Shown: in pieces, positions 26,028 through 35,546 of the stretch
Numbering within the stretch: position 1 is the stretch's first letter
Layout of the letters: each line of letters opens with the position of its first letter
From: Qipengyuania sp. HL-TH1
GTDB taxonomy: Bacteria; Pseudomonadota; Alphaproteobacteria; Sphingomonadales; Sphingomonadaceae
Length of the DNA stretch: 64,000 nucleotides
Assembly (NCBI RefSeq): GCF_036365825.1
Contig: NZ_CP142675.1
Location: forward strand, 620,001-684,000
Direction of reading: 5' to 3'
Notes under the pieces: model-generated
Databases searched by the model: none
Told to the model about the DNA's origin: nothing
What the model saw: the letters and a program-made list of their open reading frames with translations, nothing else
Program-made: the position numbers and the translations under genes

Positions 26028-28769
26028 TTGAAATCCCTATCATTTGTCGCAACTTCGCTCCTCGCACTCGGCTGGGCCTCGGCTGTCCACGCCCAGGATA
26101 GCGGCCAGGCGGCCGAGCCTGCGCCCGAGGTCAATGAAGACGTGCTGTCCGCACCCGGGACGATCGTCGTCACCGGCGCGCGCATCCGCGGCCAGTTGAT
26201 CGTCGACCAGCCGCCCGTAGCCGAATACGACAGCGAGGATATCGCGGCGTTCGGCGGCAGCTCGATCGCCGATATCATCGCCGCGATCGAACCCGCGACG
26301 GGCAGCGCCCGCGGTGGGCGTGGCAGCGGCCGACCGGTATTCCTGATCAACGGCATCCGCGTGTCCAGCTTCCGCGAATTCCGTTCCTATCCGCCCGAAA
26401 GCATCGCCAAGATCGAGGTTTTCGCCGAGGAAGTGGCGCAGCGCTTCGGCTATTCGCCCGACCAGCGCGTGGTCAATATCGTGCTGCAGGAAAGCTATTC
26501 CTCGATCACTGCGGAAGTCGAGGCCGAGGCCCCCGCGCGCGGCGGCTATTGGCGCAACGAGCAGGAGATCGGCTACCTCTCGATCAATGACGGCGCGCGG
26601 ATCAACCTCAATCTCGAGGTCGAAGACGTCAGCCTGCTGACCGAGGACGAGCGCGATCTGGTGACCGCTTCGTCGATCCTCGGTGTCGCCGACGAAGCCC
26701 CGTTCCGCAGCCTCGTCTCGGACAGCTACGGCGTCGAGGCGACCGCGAACTATGCCAAGGCCTTCATCGACAACGGTTCCTCGATCAGCCTCAACCTGAC
26801 TGGCTCGCGCGAGGAAAGCCTCGGCCTGTCGGGCCTGCGCCAGGTCGATGGCGTGCTCGAACCGATCGAACGGCGCAACCGCACCGATACGCTGTCCACT
26901 GCGGCCAGCTACACCCAGCCGGTCGGCGACTTCCAGCTGACCGCTACCTTCGATGGCGGCCGCACCAAGACGCGCAGCGAAGTCGATCGCAGTACTGCTG
27001 CGGGCTACGATATTTCGCGCTCGACCACGTGGAACGCGACCAATCTGGTGACGCTCCGCGGCATCGCGGTCGAAATTCCGGCGGGCGAGATCGCGACCAC
27101 CTTCGATGTCGGTTACGACTGGCAGCGGATCGAGAGCGACGACACGCGCACCGCTTTCGATACGCAGCTGACGCGCGGCGATCTGTCGGGCGGCGTCAAT
27201 ATCGTCGTCCCGCTAACCAGCCGCCGTACCGGCTTCCTCGATGCCGTTGGCGACATCTCGGTTTCCGGGCAGGCGGGCATCAACCATCTGTCGGACTTCG
27301 GCACGCTGCAGGACTGGAGCCTGGGCGTGAACTGGTCGCCATTCGAAAACCTCAACCTGCAGGCGACGCGGATATGGCGCGAAGTCGCCCCCGGGCTGAG
27401 CGCGCTGGGCTCGCCGCGGATCGACGAGGCTAATGTCTCGGTGTTCGATTTCGCCACCGGGCAGGATGTGCTGGTCACGGTGATCACCGGCGGCAATCCC
27501 AATCTGCGTGCCGAAACGCAGTCCGACTGGAAATTCGGCGCGAACTGGGAATTGCCCTTCTGGGAAGGCACGCGGTTGCAGGCGGATTATGCGATCAACC
27601 GCTCGCGCGATGTCACGCTGTCCTCGCCGGCTTTCACCTCGGCCTTCGAACAGGCCTTCCCCGATCGCGTGACGCGCAATGGGGCGGGTGAATTGCTGGC
27701 GATCGACCGTAGTCCGGTGACGCTGTACGAAACGCGCAGCCGTACGCTCAGCTTCGGTCTGTCGACGCGCGGCAGCTTCGGCGGTTCGGATAGCGGCGAA
27801 AGCAGCCGTGGCGGTCCGCCGGCGGCTGGCCGCAATGCTGGGCGCCCCGGTGGCGGCGGAGGCGGTTCGCGCTTCGATCCTGCGGCCTTTGCCGCGATGC
27901 GCGAGAAACTGTGCGCCGCACCCACTTCCGGCACACCCGACCTGGCGCAGCTGCCCGAGGGGATGCGGGCCCGCCTGCTCGACGAGAATGGCGAGCCCGA
28001 TCCGGCGCGCGTCGAGATGCTCCGCCAGCGGCTGTGCAGCGCCGAGGGCGAGGCCGATATCGGCCGCTTCGCCGAGCTGCGCACCGCGCTGTGCTCCGAA
28101 CCGCCGCAGCTCGACCAGCTGCCGCCGCAGATGCTCGAACGGCTGCGCGGCGAAGATGGCGAGATCGATCCCGAGCGGCTCAAGGCCTTCCGCGAGCGCA
28201 CGTGTGCCGCCGATGGCGCGGGTGGTTCGCCGCAGGGCGAAAGCCAGCAGCGCGGCGGCGGGATGAACCCCTTCGCCCGGCGTGGCGGCTCGGGCGGGCG
28301 CTATTTCGTCAACCTCAACCACACCATCGCGCTCGAAAACGAAGTGACGCTGGCGGCTGGCGGGCCGGTGTTCGACCAGCTCGACGGCTTCGTGCTGGGT
28401 AGCGGCGCGATCCCCGAGCACACGTCGCGGCTCGAAGCCGGGATGTTCATCGATGGGTATGGCGTGCGCCTGTCGAGCAATTACCTCGGGCAAGCAGAGC
28501 TGCGCGGTAGCGGCCTGCCCGGATCGAGCGATCTGTTCTTCGGCGACCTGGTGACCTTCGACCTGCGCCTGTTCGCCGATCTCGGGGAAATCCTCGAACG
28601 CGACGAGGGCTTCCTCAAGGGCTTCCGCGTCGCTTTCGTGCTCGACAATGTGTTCGACGGGCAGCGCCGCGTGGTCGATGCCAGCGGGCTTGTCCCCGAA
28701 GCCTACGACCCGCGCCGGATCGACCCGGTCGGGCGCTATATCGGCGTCGATCTGCGCAAGATGTTCTAG
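26028..28769 (+). CDS. TonB-dependent receptor-like protein with Cys-containing repeat insert
   Basis: A 913-residue outer-membrane protein. The signal peptide ends in ASAVHAQD, then TIVVTGARIRG, a plug-like domain with PVFLINGIRVSSFREFRSYPPESIAKIEVF, and a beta barrel ending RYIGVDLRKMF. TTG 26028 is preferred over TTG 25998 because GGAAGG lies eight bases upstream and the signal peptide then starts cleanly. Between barrel strands (about 27775-28300) is a Gly-rich stretch holding two degenerate repeats of about 55 residues. Each has a pattern FxxLRxxLC, a linker LP-x2-M-x-x-RL, then DGExDPxR and another helix ending in Cys. Four cysteines are unusual in an outer-membrane barrel. Ligand unknown. 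Confidence 0.85.
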   Translation: MKSLSFVATSLLALGWASAVHAQDSGQAAEPAPEVNEDVLSAPGTIVVTGARIRGQLIVDQPPVAEYDSEDIAAFGGSSIADIIAAIEPATGSARGGRGSGRPVFLINGIRVSSFREFRSYPPESIAKIEVFAEEVAQRFGYSPDQRVVNIVLQESYSSITAEVEAEAPARGGYWRNEQEIGYLSINDGARINLNLEVEDVSLLTEDERDLVTASSILGVADEAPFRSLVSDSYGVEATANYAKAFIDNGSSISLNLTGSREESLGLSGLRQVDGVLEPIERRNRTDTLSTAASYTQPVGDFQLTATFDGGRTKTRSEVDRSTAAGYDISRSTTWNATNLVTLRGIAVEIPAGEIATTFDVGYDWQRIESDDTRTAFDTQLTRGDLSGGVNIVVPLTSRRTGFLDAVGDISVSGQAGINHLSDFGTLQDWSLGVNWSPFENLNLQATRIWREVAPGLSALGSPRIDEANVSVFDFATGQDVLVTVITGGNPNLRAETQSDWKFGANWELPFWEGTRLQADYAINRSRDVTLSSPAFTSAFEQAFPDRVTRNGAGELLAIDRSPVTLYETRSRTLSFGLSTRGSFGGSDSGESSRGGPPAAGRNAGRPGGGGGGSRFDPAAFAAMREKLCAAPTSGTPDLAQLPEGMRARLLDENGEPDPARVEMLRQRLCSAEGEADIGRFAELRTALCSEPPQLDQLPPQMLERLRGEDGEIDPERLKAFRERTCAADGAGGSPQGESQQRGGGMNPFARRGGSGGRYFVNLNHTIALENEVTLAAGGPVFDQLDGFVLGSGAIPEHTSRLEAGMFIDGYGVRLSSNYLGQAELRGSGLPGSSDLFFGDLVTFDLRLFADLGEILERDEGFLKGFRVAFVLDNVFDGQRRVVDASGLVPEAYDPRRIDPVGRYIGVDLRKMF
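27873..28211 (+). repeat. Two tandem Cys-containing protein repeats inside a TonB receptor
   Basis: Unit A (27873-28041) and unit B (28059-28211) encode parallel patterns: an F-x2-(L/M)-R-x2-L-C helix, LP-(E/P)-(G/Q)-M-L/R-x-R-L, a D-(E/G)-(N/D)-GE-(P/I)-DP turn, and a second helix ending in Arg-x-Cys. Similarity is seen at the protein level; the DNA has diverged. They are flanked by Gly-rich linkers. Confidence 0.6.
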
Positions 28770-28790
28770 CGGCAGGGGCGGCGCGCGAAG

Positions 28791-29963
28791 CTACAGCGCG
28801 TCGCCCGCCGCGACCCCGCTCGCCCAGGCCCACTGGAAATTGTAGCCGCCCAGCCATCCGGTCACATCGACCGCCTCGCCAATGGTATAGAGGCCGGGGA
28901 TACGCTTGGCGGCCATCGTCTTCGATGACAGTTCGGCGGTCGAGATGCCGCCCACGGTAACCTCGGCCTTGGCAAAGCCCTCGGTGCCATTGGGGCGGAA
29001 TTCCCACCGCTTGAGCCGTTCGCCCGCGGCGCGCAGCGCCTTGTCGGGCAGATTGCCCAGCTCGCCTTCGAGCGCGAGCTTGTCGGTCAGAATATCCGCC
29101 AGCCGAGCGGGGAAGGCGTCGCGCAAGTGCGCGCGCAGGCCCGCGCGCGGATTGGCGCGCTTGGCGTCGAGCAGCCAAGCCGCGTCGCGCTGCGGCAGGA
29201 AGTCCACGAACAGGGGTTCGCCCGGTCGCCAATAGGAACTGGCCTGCAGGATCGCCGGGCCGGACAGGCCGCGATGCGTGAACAGCGCGGCTTCGGCAAA
29301 GCTGGCCTCATTGGCCGATACGGCGACCGGCGCAGACACGCCCGAAATGTCGCGGAACAGCACTTCCTCGCCGCCCAGCGTCAGCGGGACCAGCGCGGGG
29401 CGCGGCTCGACCAGTTTGAGACCGAATTGCCGCGCGAGATCATAGGCGAAGCCGGTCGCGCCCATCTTGGGGATGGAAGGGCCGCCGGTCGCGATTACCA
29501 GCGCCGGGGCGCGATAGCTGCCGGTCTGCGTGGTAATTGTGAAACCGTCGTCTTGTTCGACCCGCGCGATCTCTTCGCCGCAGCGGATCTCGACGCCGCC
29601 CTTGGCGCATTCCTCGAGCAGGAGCGCGACGATCTGCTTGGCCGAGCCGTCGCAGAACAATTGGCCGAGCGTCTTTTCGTGCCAGGCGATACCATAGCTT
29701 TCGACCAGTTCGAGGAAGTCCTGCGCGGTGTAGCGCGCCAGCGCCGATTTGGCGAAATGCGGGTTGGCGGACAGGTAATTGGCCGGACCCGCACCGATAT
29801 TGGTGAAATTGCAGCGCCCGCCGCCCGAGATGAGGATTTTCTTCCCTGGCGCGCTCGCGCGTTCGAGCACCAGCACGCGGCGCCCGCGCTGCCCCGCACG
29901 CGCCGCGCACATCAGGCCCGCAGCCCCGGCGCCCAGGACGATCGCATCGAAGCCATGTTCCAT
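28791..29963 (-). CDS. HI0933-family NAD(P)/FAD-dependent oxidoreductase
   Basis: A 390-residue flavoprotein of the HI0933/YhiN (BaiN-like) family. The FAD-binding motif VLGAGAAGLMCAARAG is near residue 10, with GKKILISGGGRCNFTN at about 40-55 and a closing GWLGGYNFQWAWASG segment. Members may reduce flavins or unsaturated substrates, but a precise reaction is unknown. It is convergent with the upstream receptor gene and separate from the peroxidase gene. Confidence 0.88.
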   Translation of the reverse strand: MEHGFDAIVLGAGAAGLMCAARAGQRGRRVLVLERASAPGKKILISGGGRCNFTNIGAGPANYLSANPHFAKSALARYTAQDFLELVESYGIAWHEKTLGQLFCDGSAKQIVALLLEECAKGGVEIRCGEEIARVEQDDGFTITTQTGSYRAPALVIATGGPSIPKMGATGFAYDLARQFGLKLVEPRPALVPLTLGGEEVLFRDISGVSAPVAVSANEASFAEAALFTHRGLSGPAILQASSYWRPGEPLFVDFLPQRDAAWLLDAKRANPRAGLRAHLRDAFPARLADILTDKLALEGELGNLPDKALRAAGERLKRWEFRPNGTEGFAKAEVTVGGISTAELSSKTMAAKRIPGLYTIGEAVDVTGWLGGYNFQWAWASGVAAGDAL

Positions 29964-30002
29964 GCGAAGCGCCCTAGCCGCGCGGGGGCGGTGTGCAAGC
30001 CC

Positions 30003-31433
30003 TTAGGGCTGCGCGGCGGTCACCAGCTTGCCCAGCGTGTCCCACTCGGGCCGCGGCGACCAGTTGCGGTTGCTGCCGAGATAGGAGTGGTCGTCATTCT
30101 CGAGCAGGCCGATGATCGTCTCGGCGACGATGGTTGCGCCGACCGGGCCGAGCGCTTCGCCTTCCTTGGTGCTGCCGTCGCTTTCCTCGCGTCCGATCAC
30201 CTCGGCTTCGGCAAGGATCCACAGCCATAGCGGGACGCCGTGTTCGGACAGCGCACCATCGACCGCGTCGGACAGCTTGGCGATCCGTTTCTTCACCTTG
30301 GCGGTCCATTTCGGATCGCAGCCGATCGCTTCCGCCACTTTCTCCCCGCCGGGCAGCAGGAAGGCATTGCCGCGCAGCAGGTTGCGGGTCGCGAGCGAGT
30401 TTTCGGCATTGGTGATGAACGGCAATTGCAGCAGATCGCCCGCCAGCAGCAGGTCGAGCTTCTGCGCGCGTTCGACCTGGCGGTTGGCCGGGGTGAACAG
30501 CAATTCGTGCCAGTCGACCACGCCATCGGGTGTGCCCAGCGCATCGAATCCGCCACCTAGTATCGCGCCGAACAGTTCGAGCGGCGACTTGCCCTTCTGC
30601 ACCTGGATTTTCATCGGGATCATCGAATGGCCGAAGCGATAGGCAGCCACCGAAAATTCGATCGGGATGAAGGGCGTATCGCCGCAATAATGCGCGCGTC
30701 CGCAGCCGAGGATACGCTCGACCACCGGGCGGCCGCACATGGCGGCGAGGAAGTCGTTCACCACCGCCCACTGGTAATGCCAGGTGGTTTCCTCGCGGGC
30801 GTGTTCGTACAGTTCCTCGCCCTCGAAGCCGTCTTCCGCATGCAGCGTGTCGCAGACGTGGTTGTGGAAGCGGATGATCGCCAGTTGCAGCTGGCTGATG
30901 ATGCGGTTCTCGTCATTGCGCGGATCGCCGATCATCGCGCGGCCATTGGGGCTGCGCAGCAGATCGTGGTCGCGCTCGCCCGCCTGGCCGGGATTGTCGC
31001 TCCCGGTCAGCAGCTTGGGCCCCGCGAACGCGCCCGCCTGTTCGTAGAGATAGGGCTGCGCTTCGGGTCCGACGCCATAGATGCAGTCGAGATCGAGCGT
31101 GGGTGTGCGGACATTGGCGATCTCGCCCGGATCATCGACCACGCTGTCGAAGGTGGTGCTGGCGTCGAGCGTGATGTCGTGATCGACGAACTGGCCGAAG
31201 AACACCATGCCGACGGGTACGGTATCGGTCCGGTCGTTCTTGGATTTGCCATCCATCGGCCCGCCCTTGCGGCCGATCGCCTCGAGCGTGTGGATCGGGA
31301 TGTAGGCGGGGCTGAGCTTGGGGAACAACCGCCCGAAGCGATCGTCGCGCTGGTGGTCGGGCTGGTGCCCGCGCCGACAATAGGCGCTCATCCCTTCGAG
31401 GGGCTTCATTCCGTGATGTTCATGGCCGGACAT
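30003..31433 (-). CDS. Animal-type heme peroxidase family protein
   Basis: A 476-residue bacterial member of the cyclooxygenase/myeloperoxidase superfamily. The distal site QFVDHDIT (His85) is followed by GDPRNDENRIISQLQLAI, HNHVCD and the proximal-type AAYRFGHSMIP. Together these are the expected distal His, Arg and proximal His regions. ATG 31433 is chosen for its AGGAG seven bases upstream; the earlier Met at 31529 lacks one. No signal peptide is visible, so it is probably cytoplasmic or exported by another route. Substrate unknown. Confidence 0.87.
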   Translation of the reverse strand: MSGHEHHGMKPLEGMSAYCRRGHQPDHQRDDRFGRLFPKLSPAYIPIHTLEAIGRKGGPMDGKSKNDRTDTVPVGMVFFGQFVDHDITLDASTTFDSVVDDPGEIANVRTPTLDLDCIYGVGPEAQPYLYEQAGAFAGPKLLTGSDNPGQAGERDHDLLRSPNGRAMIGDPRNDENRIISQLQLAIIRFHNHVCDTLHAEDGFEGEELYEHAREETTWHYQWAVVNDFLAAMCGRPVVERILGCGRAHYCGDTPFIPIEFSVAAYRFGHSMIPMKIQVQKGKSPLELFGAILGGGFDALGTPDGVVDWHELLFTPANRQVERAQKLDLLLAGDLLQLPFITNAENSLATRNLLRGNAFLLPGGEKVAEAIGCDPKWTAKVKKRIAKLSDAVDGALSEHGVPLWLWILAEAEVIGREESDGSTKEGEALGPVGATIVAETIIGLLENDDHSYLGSNRNWSPRPEWDTLGKLVTAAQP

Positions 31434-31706
31434 TGGCGGTCTCCTGTTTGCTATGTTTTGCAGACGCGACCGTACGCCGCCATAATCGACGGTTCTCATT
31501 GACTCATTCCGACTCGAGTGAGCGGACAATGTCTTTGAAAAGATCGGAAGAATTGTAGAATTGCGCCGCCCGTTACAGGTGGCGGCGGCGTGGTTATCGC
31601 CAAGTATATCTAATCAGCGCCTTTTTCGTCTTTCAGGCAAGATCGGGCGATCACCGTAATAAATAGATTGTATTATAGGGGCGCCCGGCCTGTCGCCGCC
31701 TGCGCG

Positions 31707-32990
31707 CTAAGCCTCGTCGATCGGGTACTCGGGCTTCTGCCGCGCCGCGATGACATACAGCAGCGTGCCTGCAGCGATGAACCCGCCGAGCACCAGCCAC
31801 GCCTGCGCCTGCGCCTGCGCGGCGATAAACAGCGAACTGCCCACCGCGAAGATCACGCAGAACAGATGGAACGGGACGATCCGCCCCTCGCGGTGTTCGA
31901 GCACGGGCAGCGCGCAACTGGTCACGATATAGGTCACCAGGCGCACCAGCGTCCCCGCGATCGCCAGCACTTCGAAGCCTTCCCACAGGCCGAACAGCAT
32001 TGCCGCCACGCCGTAGAACAGGATCGCGTTGAACGGGGTAAGGAAGCGCGGGTGGACATATTCGAACCACCGCGGGAGCATGCCGCGCTCGGCCATGCCG
32101 TACATCAGCCGCGGCTGCGCCACGCCGCTGGCGAAATTGTTCGCCCCGATGCTGAAGCTGGCCGCGACGACGATCGCGAGCGACCCGATCTGCCCCATCG
32201 AGGCGCCGGCGACGCCCGCCAGCGCATTGTCCTCGCCCGCGAACTCGGGACCGATCGCGATGAAGGCCCAGATGATCGCCATGTAGAGCAGCGTTACCCC
32301 GCTCACCATGGTCACGATCGACAGCGGGACGTCGCGCTTGGGGTGCTTGAACTCGCCCGCCGCCTCGACCACGCCCTCGAAGCCGATGAAGGCGTAGAAG
32401 GTCAGCAGGATGACCGTCTCGACCTGGCTGAACTGCGGCAGCGTCACCGCGCCCATCTCGCCGCCCGCGAAGAAGGCCGAGAGGATCAGCGCGCCCAGCG
32501 GCAGCAGCTTGATCGCGGTCATCACCCCCAGCGCGCCGACCGAGGCGCGCATGCCGTAGAGATTGATCGCGGTGATCAGCGCCAGCCCCACCGCCACCGC
32601 GACGGGCGAAGCGACCGGCCCCGCCAGTTCGGGGAACAGCGCGGCGAGATAAGCGACCATCACATGCATGTTGGCCGCCGCGGTCACGATCGCGCTGGCA
32701 TAGCGCGCCCAGCCGGCCTGGAAGCCGACGAAGCGCCCGAAGGCGGCTTCGCCATAAAGCACCGATCCGCCGCTATGCTCGAACCGCGTGGCCATCCAGG
32801 CGTAGCACAGCGCCAGCGGCAGGAAGAGGATGCCGCCGACCAGCATCATCCACGGGGCGAAGTTGCCCACCGCGGCCACCAGCACTGCGGGCAGCGCGAA
32901 AATCCCCGCGCCGATCATCCCGTTGAGCGGGAACAGCGACGTGCCCCAGAAGCCGACCGTGCGCGGCGGTGCAATTTTGGTTGGGTCCAT
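31707..32990 (-). CDS. APC family amino acid permease
   Basis: A 427-residue transporter with about twelve helices. The first helix carries NGMIGAGIFALP, the APC-superfamily substrate motif, and TFYAFIGFEGVVEAAGEFKHPKRDVP is typical of the sixth. It would import amino acids or polyamines using the proton gradient. ATG 32990 was chosen as the first helix begins shortly after it. It is divergent from uvrC with 64 bases between them. Confidence 0.88.
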   Translation of the reverse strand: MDPTKIAPPRTVGFWGTSLFPLNGMIGAGIFALPAVLVAAVGNFAPWMMLVGGILFLPLALCYAWMATRFEHSGGSVLYGEAAFGRFVGFQAGWARYASAIVTAAANMHVMVAYLAALFPELAGPVASPVAVAVGLALITAINLYGMRASVGALGVMTAIKLLPLGALILSAFFAGGEMGAVTLPQFSQVETVILLTFYAFIGFEGVVEAAGEFKHPKRDVPLSIVTMVSGVTLLYMAIIWAFIAIGPEFAGEDNALAGVAGASMGQIGSLAIVVAASFSIGANNFASGVAQPRLMYGMAERGMLPRWFEYVHPRFLTPFNAILFYGVAAMLFGLWEGFEVLAIAGTLVRLVTYIVTSCALPVLEHREGRIVPFHLFCVIFAVGSSLFIAAQAQAQAWLVLGGFIAAGTLLYVIAARQKPEYPIDEA

Positions 32991-33054
32991 CGCCCGGGGG
33001 ATGGCGGCAAAACCGGCTTTGCACAAGCCGATGCGGCGCACTATCTCCCCCTGC

Positions 33055-35019
33055 ATGTCGCGCACGAAAGCCGGTTCCCCGCATGATCCGAGAGGTAAGG
33101 AGCGGTTCCACGAGGACCGCGCCACCAAGACCGTGGCCGGTGCGCAGCCCGATCTCGAAGCGGGCATCGCCGCGATCCGCGAAACGGTGAAGACGCTCAA
33201 GCCGCGCCCGGGCGTCTACCGGATGCTCGATGCGCGCGGCGATGTGCTCTATGTCGGCAAGGCGCGCAGCCTCAAGGCGCGGGTCGCCAATTACACGCAG
33301 ATCAAGGGCCTCACCAACCGCATCCAGCGGATGATCAGCCAGTGCCGGGCGATGGAAATCGTGGTCACCAATTCGGAGGCCGAAGCGCTGCTGCTCGAAG
33401 CGCAGCTGATCAAGCGCTATCGCCCGCCGTTCAACGTGCTGCTGCGCGACGACAAGAGCTTCCCCTTCATCCTGCTGCGCGCCGACCACGCCTTCCCGCG
33501 GATCACCAAGCATCGCGGCGCGCGCAAGGCCAAGGGCAATTACTACGGCCCCTTCGCCAGCGCGGGCAGCGTCAACAAGACGCTCAACGCGCTGCAGAAG
33601 CTGTTCCTGCTGCGCAGCTGCACCGACAGTTTCTTCAACAATCGCGACCGGCCCTGCCTGCTCTACCAGATCAAGCGCTGCAGCGCGCCCTGCGTCGGCC
33701 GGATCGACGAGCCGGGGTATGAGAAACTGGTGCGCGAGGCGAAGGACTTCCTCGGCGGCAAGTCGAGCGCGGTGCAGCAGGATCTGGAAAAGCAGATGGC
33801 GAAGGCGGCGGAAGATCTCGATTTCGAGACCGCGGCGATCCTGCGCGACCGGCTGCGCGCGGCGACCTTCATCCAGGGCAGCCAGGCGATCAATGCGCAG
33901 GGCGTGGGCGATGCCGATGTCTTCGCGCTGGCCGCCAAGGGCGGGCAGGTGGGCGTGCAGGCCTTCTTCATCCGCGGCGGGCAGAACTGGGGCCACCGCA
34001 CCTTCTATCCGCGCAATACGGGCGAGCTCGAGAAGGAAGAGGTATTGTCCGACGTATTGCTGCAATTCTACGAGGAAGTGCCGCCGCCGCGCACCATCCT
34101 CGTCGACCGCGCCTTGCCCGAACAGGATCTCGTCGCCGAAGCGCTGTGCGAGAAGGCGGGGCATGGCGTGGCGATCTCGATCCCGCAGCGCGGCACGCGG
34201 CGCAAGCTGATGCAGCAGGCCAGCCGCAACGCGGTCGAGGCGCTCGAGCGGCGGCTGGCCGAAACCGGGACCAAGACGAAGGTGCTGCGCGAGCTCACCG
34301 AATTCCTCGAACTGGAAGAGGTCCCGCAGCGGATCGAGGTCTACGACAACAGCCATATCCAGGGCGACAAGGCGCTGGGCGCGATGGTCGTCGCCAGTCC
34401 CGAAGGCTTCGAGAAGGGCCAGTACCGCAAGTTCAACATCAAGACCGCGCAGACCAATGATGATTTCGCCATGATGCGCGAGGTGATGGAACGCCGCTTC
34501 CGCAAGCTAGCCGAGACCGGGCGCGATCTCGACGCGCGCACCGAGGGCAAGGGGCACGAGGCGATCTGGCCCGATCTGGTGCTGATCGATGGCGGAAAGG
34601 GGCAGATGTCGAGCGTGCGCGACACGCTGGAGGAAATGGGGATCGAGGACGTCCCGCTGATCGCGATTGCCAAGGGCCCGCATCACGGGCGCGAAGGACG
34701 CGAGGTGTTCCATTTCCCCGACGGGCGCGAAAAGACGCTGCCGGTCAATTCGCCGCTGCTGTTCTATCTCCAGACGCTGCGCGACGAAGTCCACCGCTAC
34801 GCCATCGGCGCCCACCGCGCCAAACGCAGCCGCGCGATCACCGCCTCACCGCTCGACGAAATCCCCGGTATCGGCCCCTCGCGCAAACGCGCGCTGCTGC
34901 TGCATTTCGGCACGGCTGGGAAGGTGCGCGCGGCGGCGCTGGACGACCTCAAACGCGCGCCCGGTATCAGCGCGGGCGTGGCGCAGCAGGTGTATGATTT
35001 CTACCACGCGGGTGGGTGA
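33055..35019 (+). CDS. uvrC: Excinuclease ABC subunit C
   Basis: A 654-residue nucleotide excision repair endonuclease. It has an N-terminal GIY-YIG domain (PGVYRMLDARGDVLYVGKAR), the Cys-rich RPCLLYQIKRCSAPC region, the UVR motif (about residue 250), the RNase H-like domain with VYDNSHIQG and LVLIDGGKGQ, and C-terminal helix-hairpin-helix IPGIGPSRKRALL. ATG 33055 gives the N-terminus MSRTKAGSPHDPRGKERF usual in this group. The in-frame stretch upstream is antisense to the permease. Confidence 0.95.
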   Translation: MSRTKAGSPHDPRGKERFHEDRATKTVAGAQPDLEAGIAAIRETVKTLKPRPGVYRMLDARGDVLYVGKARSLKARVANYTQIKGLTNRIQRMISQCRAMEIVVTNSEAEALLLEAQLIKRYRPPFNVLLRDDKSFPFILLRADHAFPRITKHRGARKAKGNYYGPFASAGSVNKTLNALQKLFLLRSCTDSFFNNRDRPCLLYQIKRCSAPCVGRIDEPGYEKLVREAKDFLGGKSSAVQQDLEKQMAKAAEDLDFETAAILRDRLRAATFIQGSQAINAQGVGDADVFALAAKGGQVGVQAFFIRGGQNWGHRTFYPRNTGELEKEEVLSDVLLQFYEEVPPPRTILVDRALPEQDLVAEALCEKAGHGVAISIPQRGTRRKLMQQASRNAVEALERRLAETGTKTKVLRELTEFLELEEVPQRIEVYDNSHIQGDKALGAMVVASPEGFEKGQYRKFNIKTAQTNDDFAMMREVMERRFRKLAETGRDLDARTEGKGHEAIWPDLVLIDGGKGQMSSVRDTLEEMGIEDVPLIAIAKGPHHGREGREVFHFPDGREKTLPVNSPLLFYLQTLRDEVHRYAIGAHRAKRSRAITASPLDEIPGIGPSRKRALLLHFGTAGKVRAAALDDLKRAPGISAGVAQQVYDFYHAGG

Positions 35020-35030
35020 GGCTTGCAAGG

Positions 35031-35056
35031 TCCGCTAACGACTCGATTGCGGACAT
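35031..35056. repeat. Dispersed palindromic repeat, copy 2
   Basis: TCCGC (35031-35035) pairs with GCGGA (35049-35053), enclosing TAACGACTCGATT. It is gaplessly alignable with 5611-5636 (20 of 26 identical). It lies 11 bases past the uvrC stop and marks the start of a low-GC stretch. Degenerate relatives sharing TTTCCACCC(C)AAA occur at 6249-6262 and 36388-36397. Confidence 0.5.
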
Positions 35057-35085
35057 TGAGACCAAACAGTTAGTCCACTGGCTTC

Positions 35086-35546
35086 ATGCGAATTGGGAGG
35101 GTGTGCGATCGAATTTCCGAAGGGTCGCTCAATCTCTATGTAAGAGGGATTGGCGAACCACCAGAGAATGAACTTCGGATAGTGGTGGCGGAGGGACTGC
35201 TCGGGGAAACCACCGCCATTGAGTTTGCGGGTCACGACCTGAGCGAAGGGCGACCGATAGAAATTACGGACGCGTCCCGCCGTTTCGAAACTAGGTGGGA
35301 CAGCTATGTGGCTTATGCGGTTAGCGAGCGATCTGCTAGCATTAGGACGGTAACGTAATGATCGTGAGCCGCTTTTTGGTATTGGCGGAACGTCAGGACC
35401 GGCTTAATTGGCTCGCTTCCTTCTCGACTTCTTCTCTCGTTTCTACGCGCATCGGAGACCTACTTGAACAAGACCATGCGATTTGCTGCATCTTCGGCAG
35501 CTTTCATTGCTCTTATCGTCCAGACGCCTTTGCAGGCAGGGAGTGA
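35086..35546 (+). pseudogene. Hypothetical protein broken by a frameshift
   Basis: Two reading frames that look like halves of one protein of about 153 residues. The first (35086-35358) ends ...RWDSYVAYAVSERSASI then a stop. The second frame (to 35546) continues ...RLNWLASFSTSSLVSTRIG and DHAICCI. Together they resemble a common small family of unknown function with a (W/F)xSYVAYAV core and a C-terminal LxWLxxST...HYxIxC segment. Adding one base near 35344-35348 joins them. GC is lower than the chromosome around it. Its end overlaps the next gene by 83 bases. Confidence 0.5.

Noticed and set aside
31434..31706. Possible small gene between peroxidase and permease
   Set aside because: No frame with start, ribosome-binding site and coding bias; probably promoter and leader only. 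A TATACT box is present but without a matching -35.
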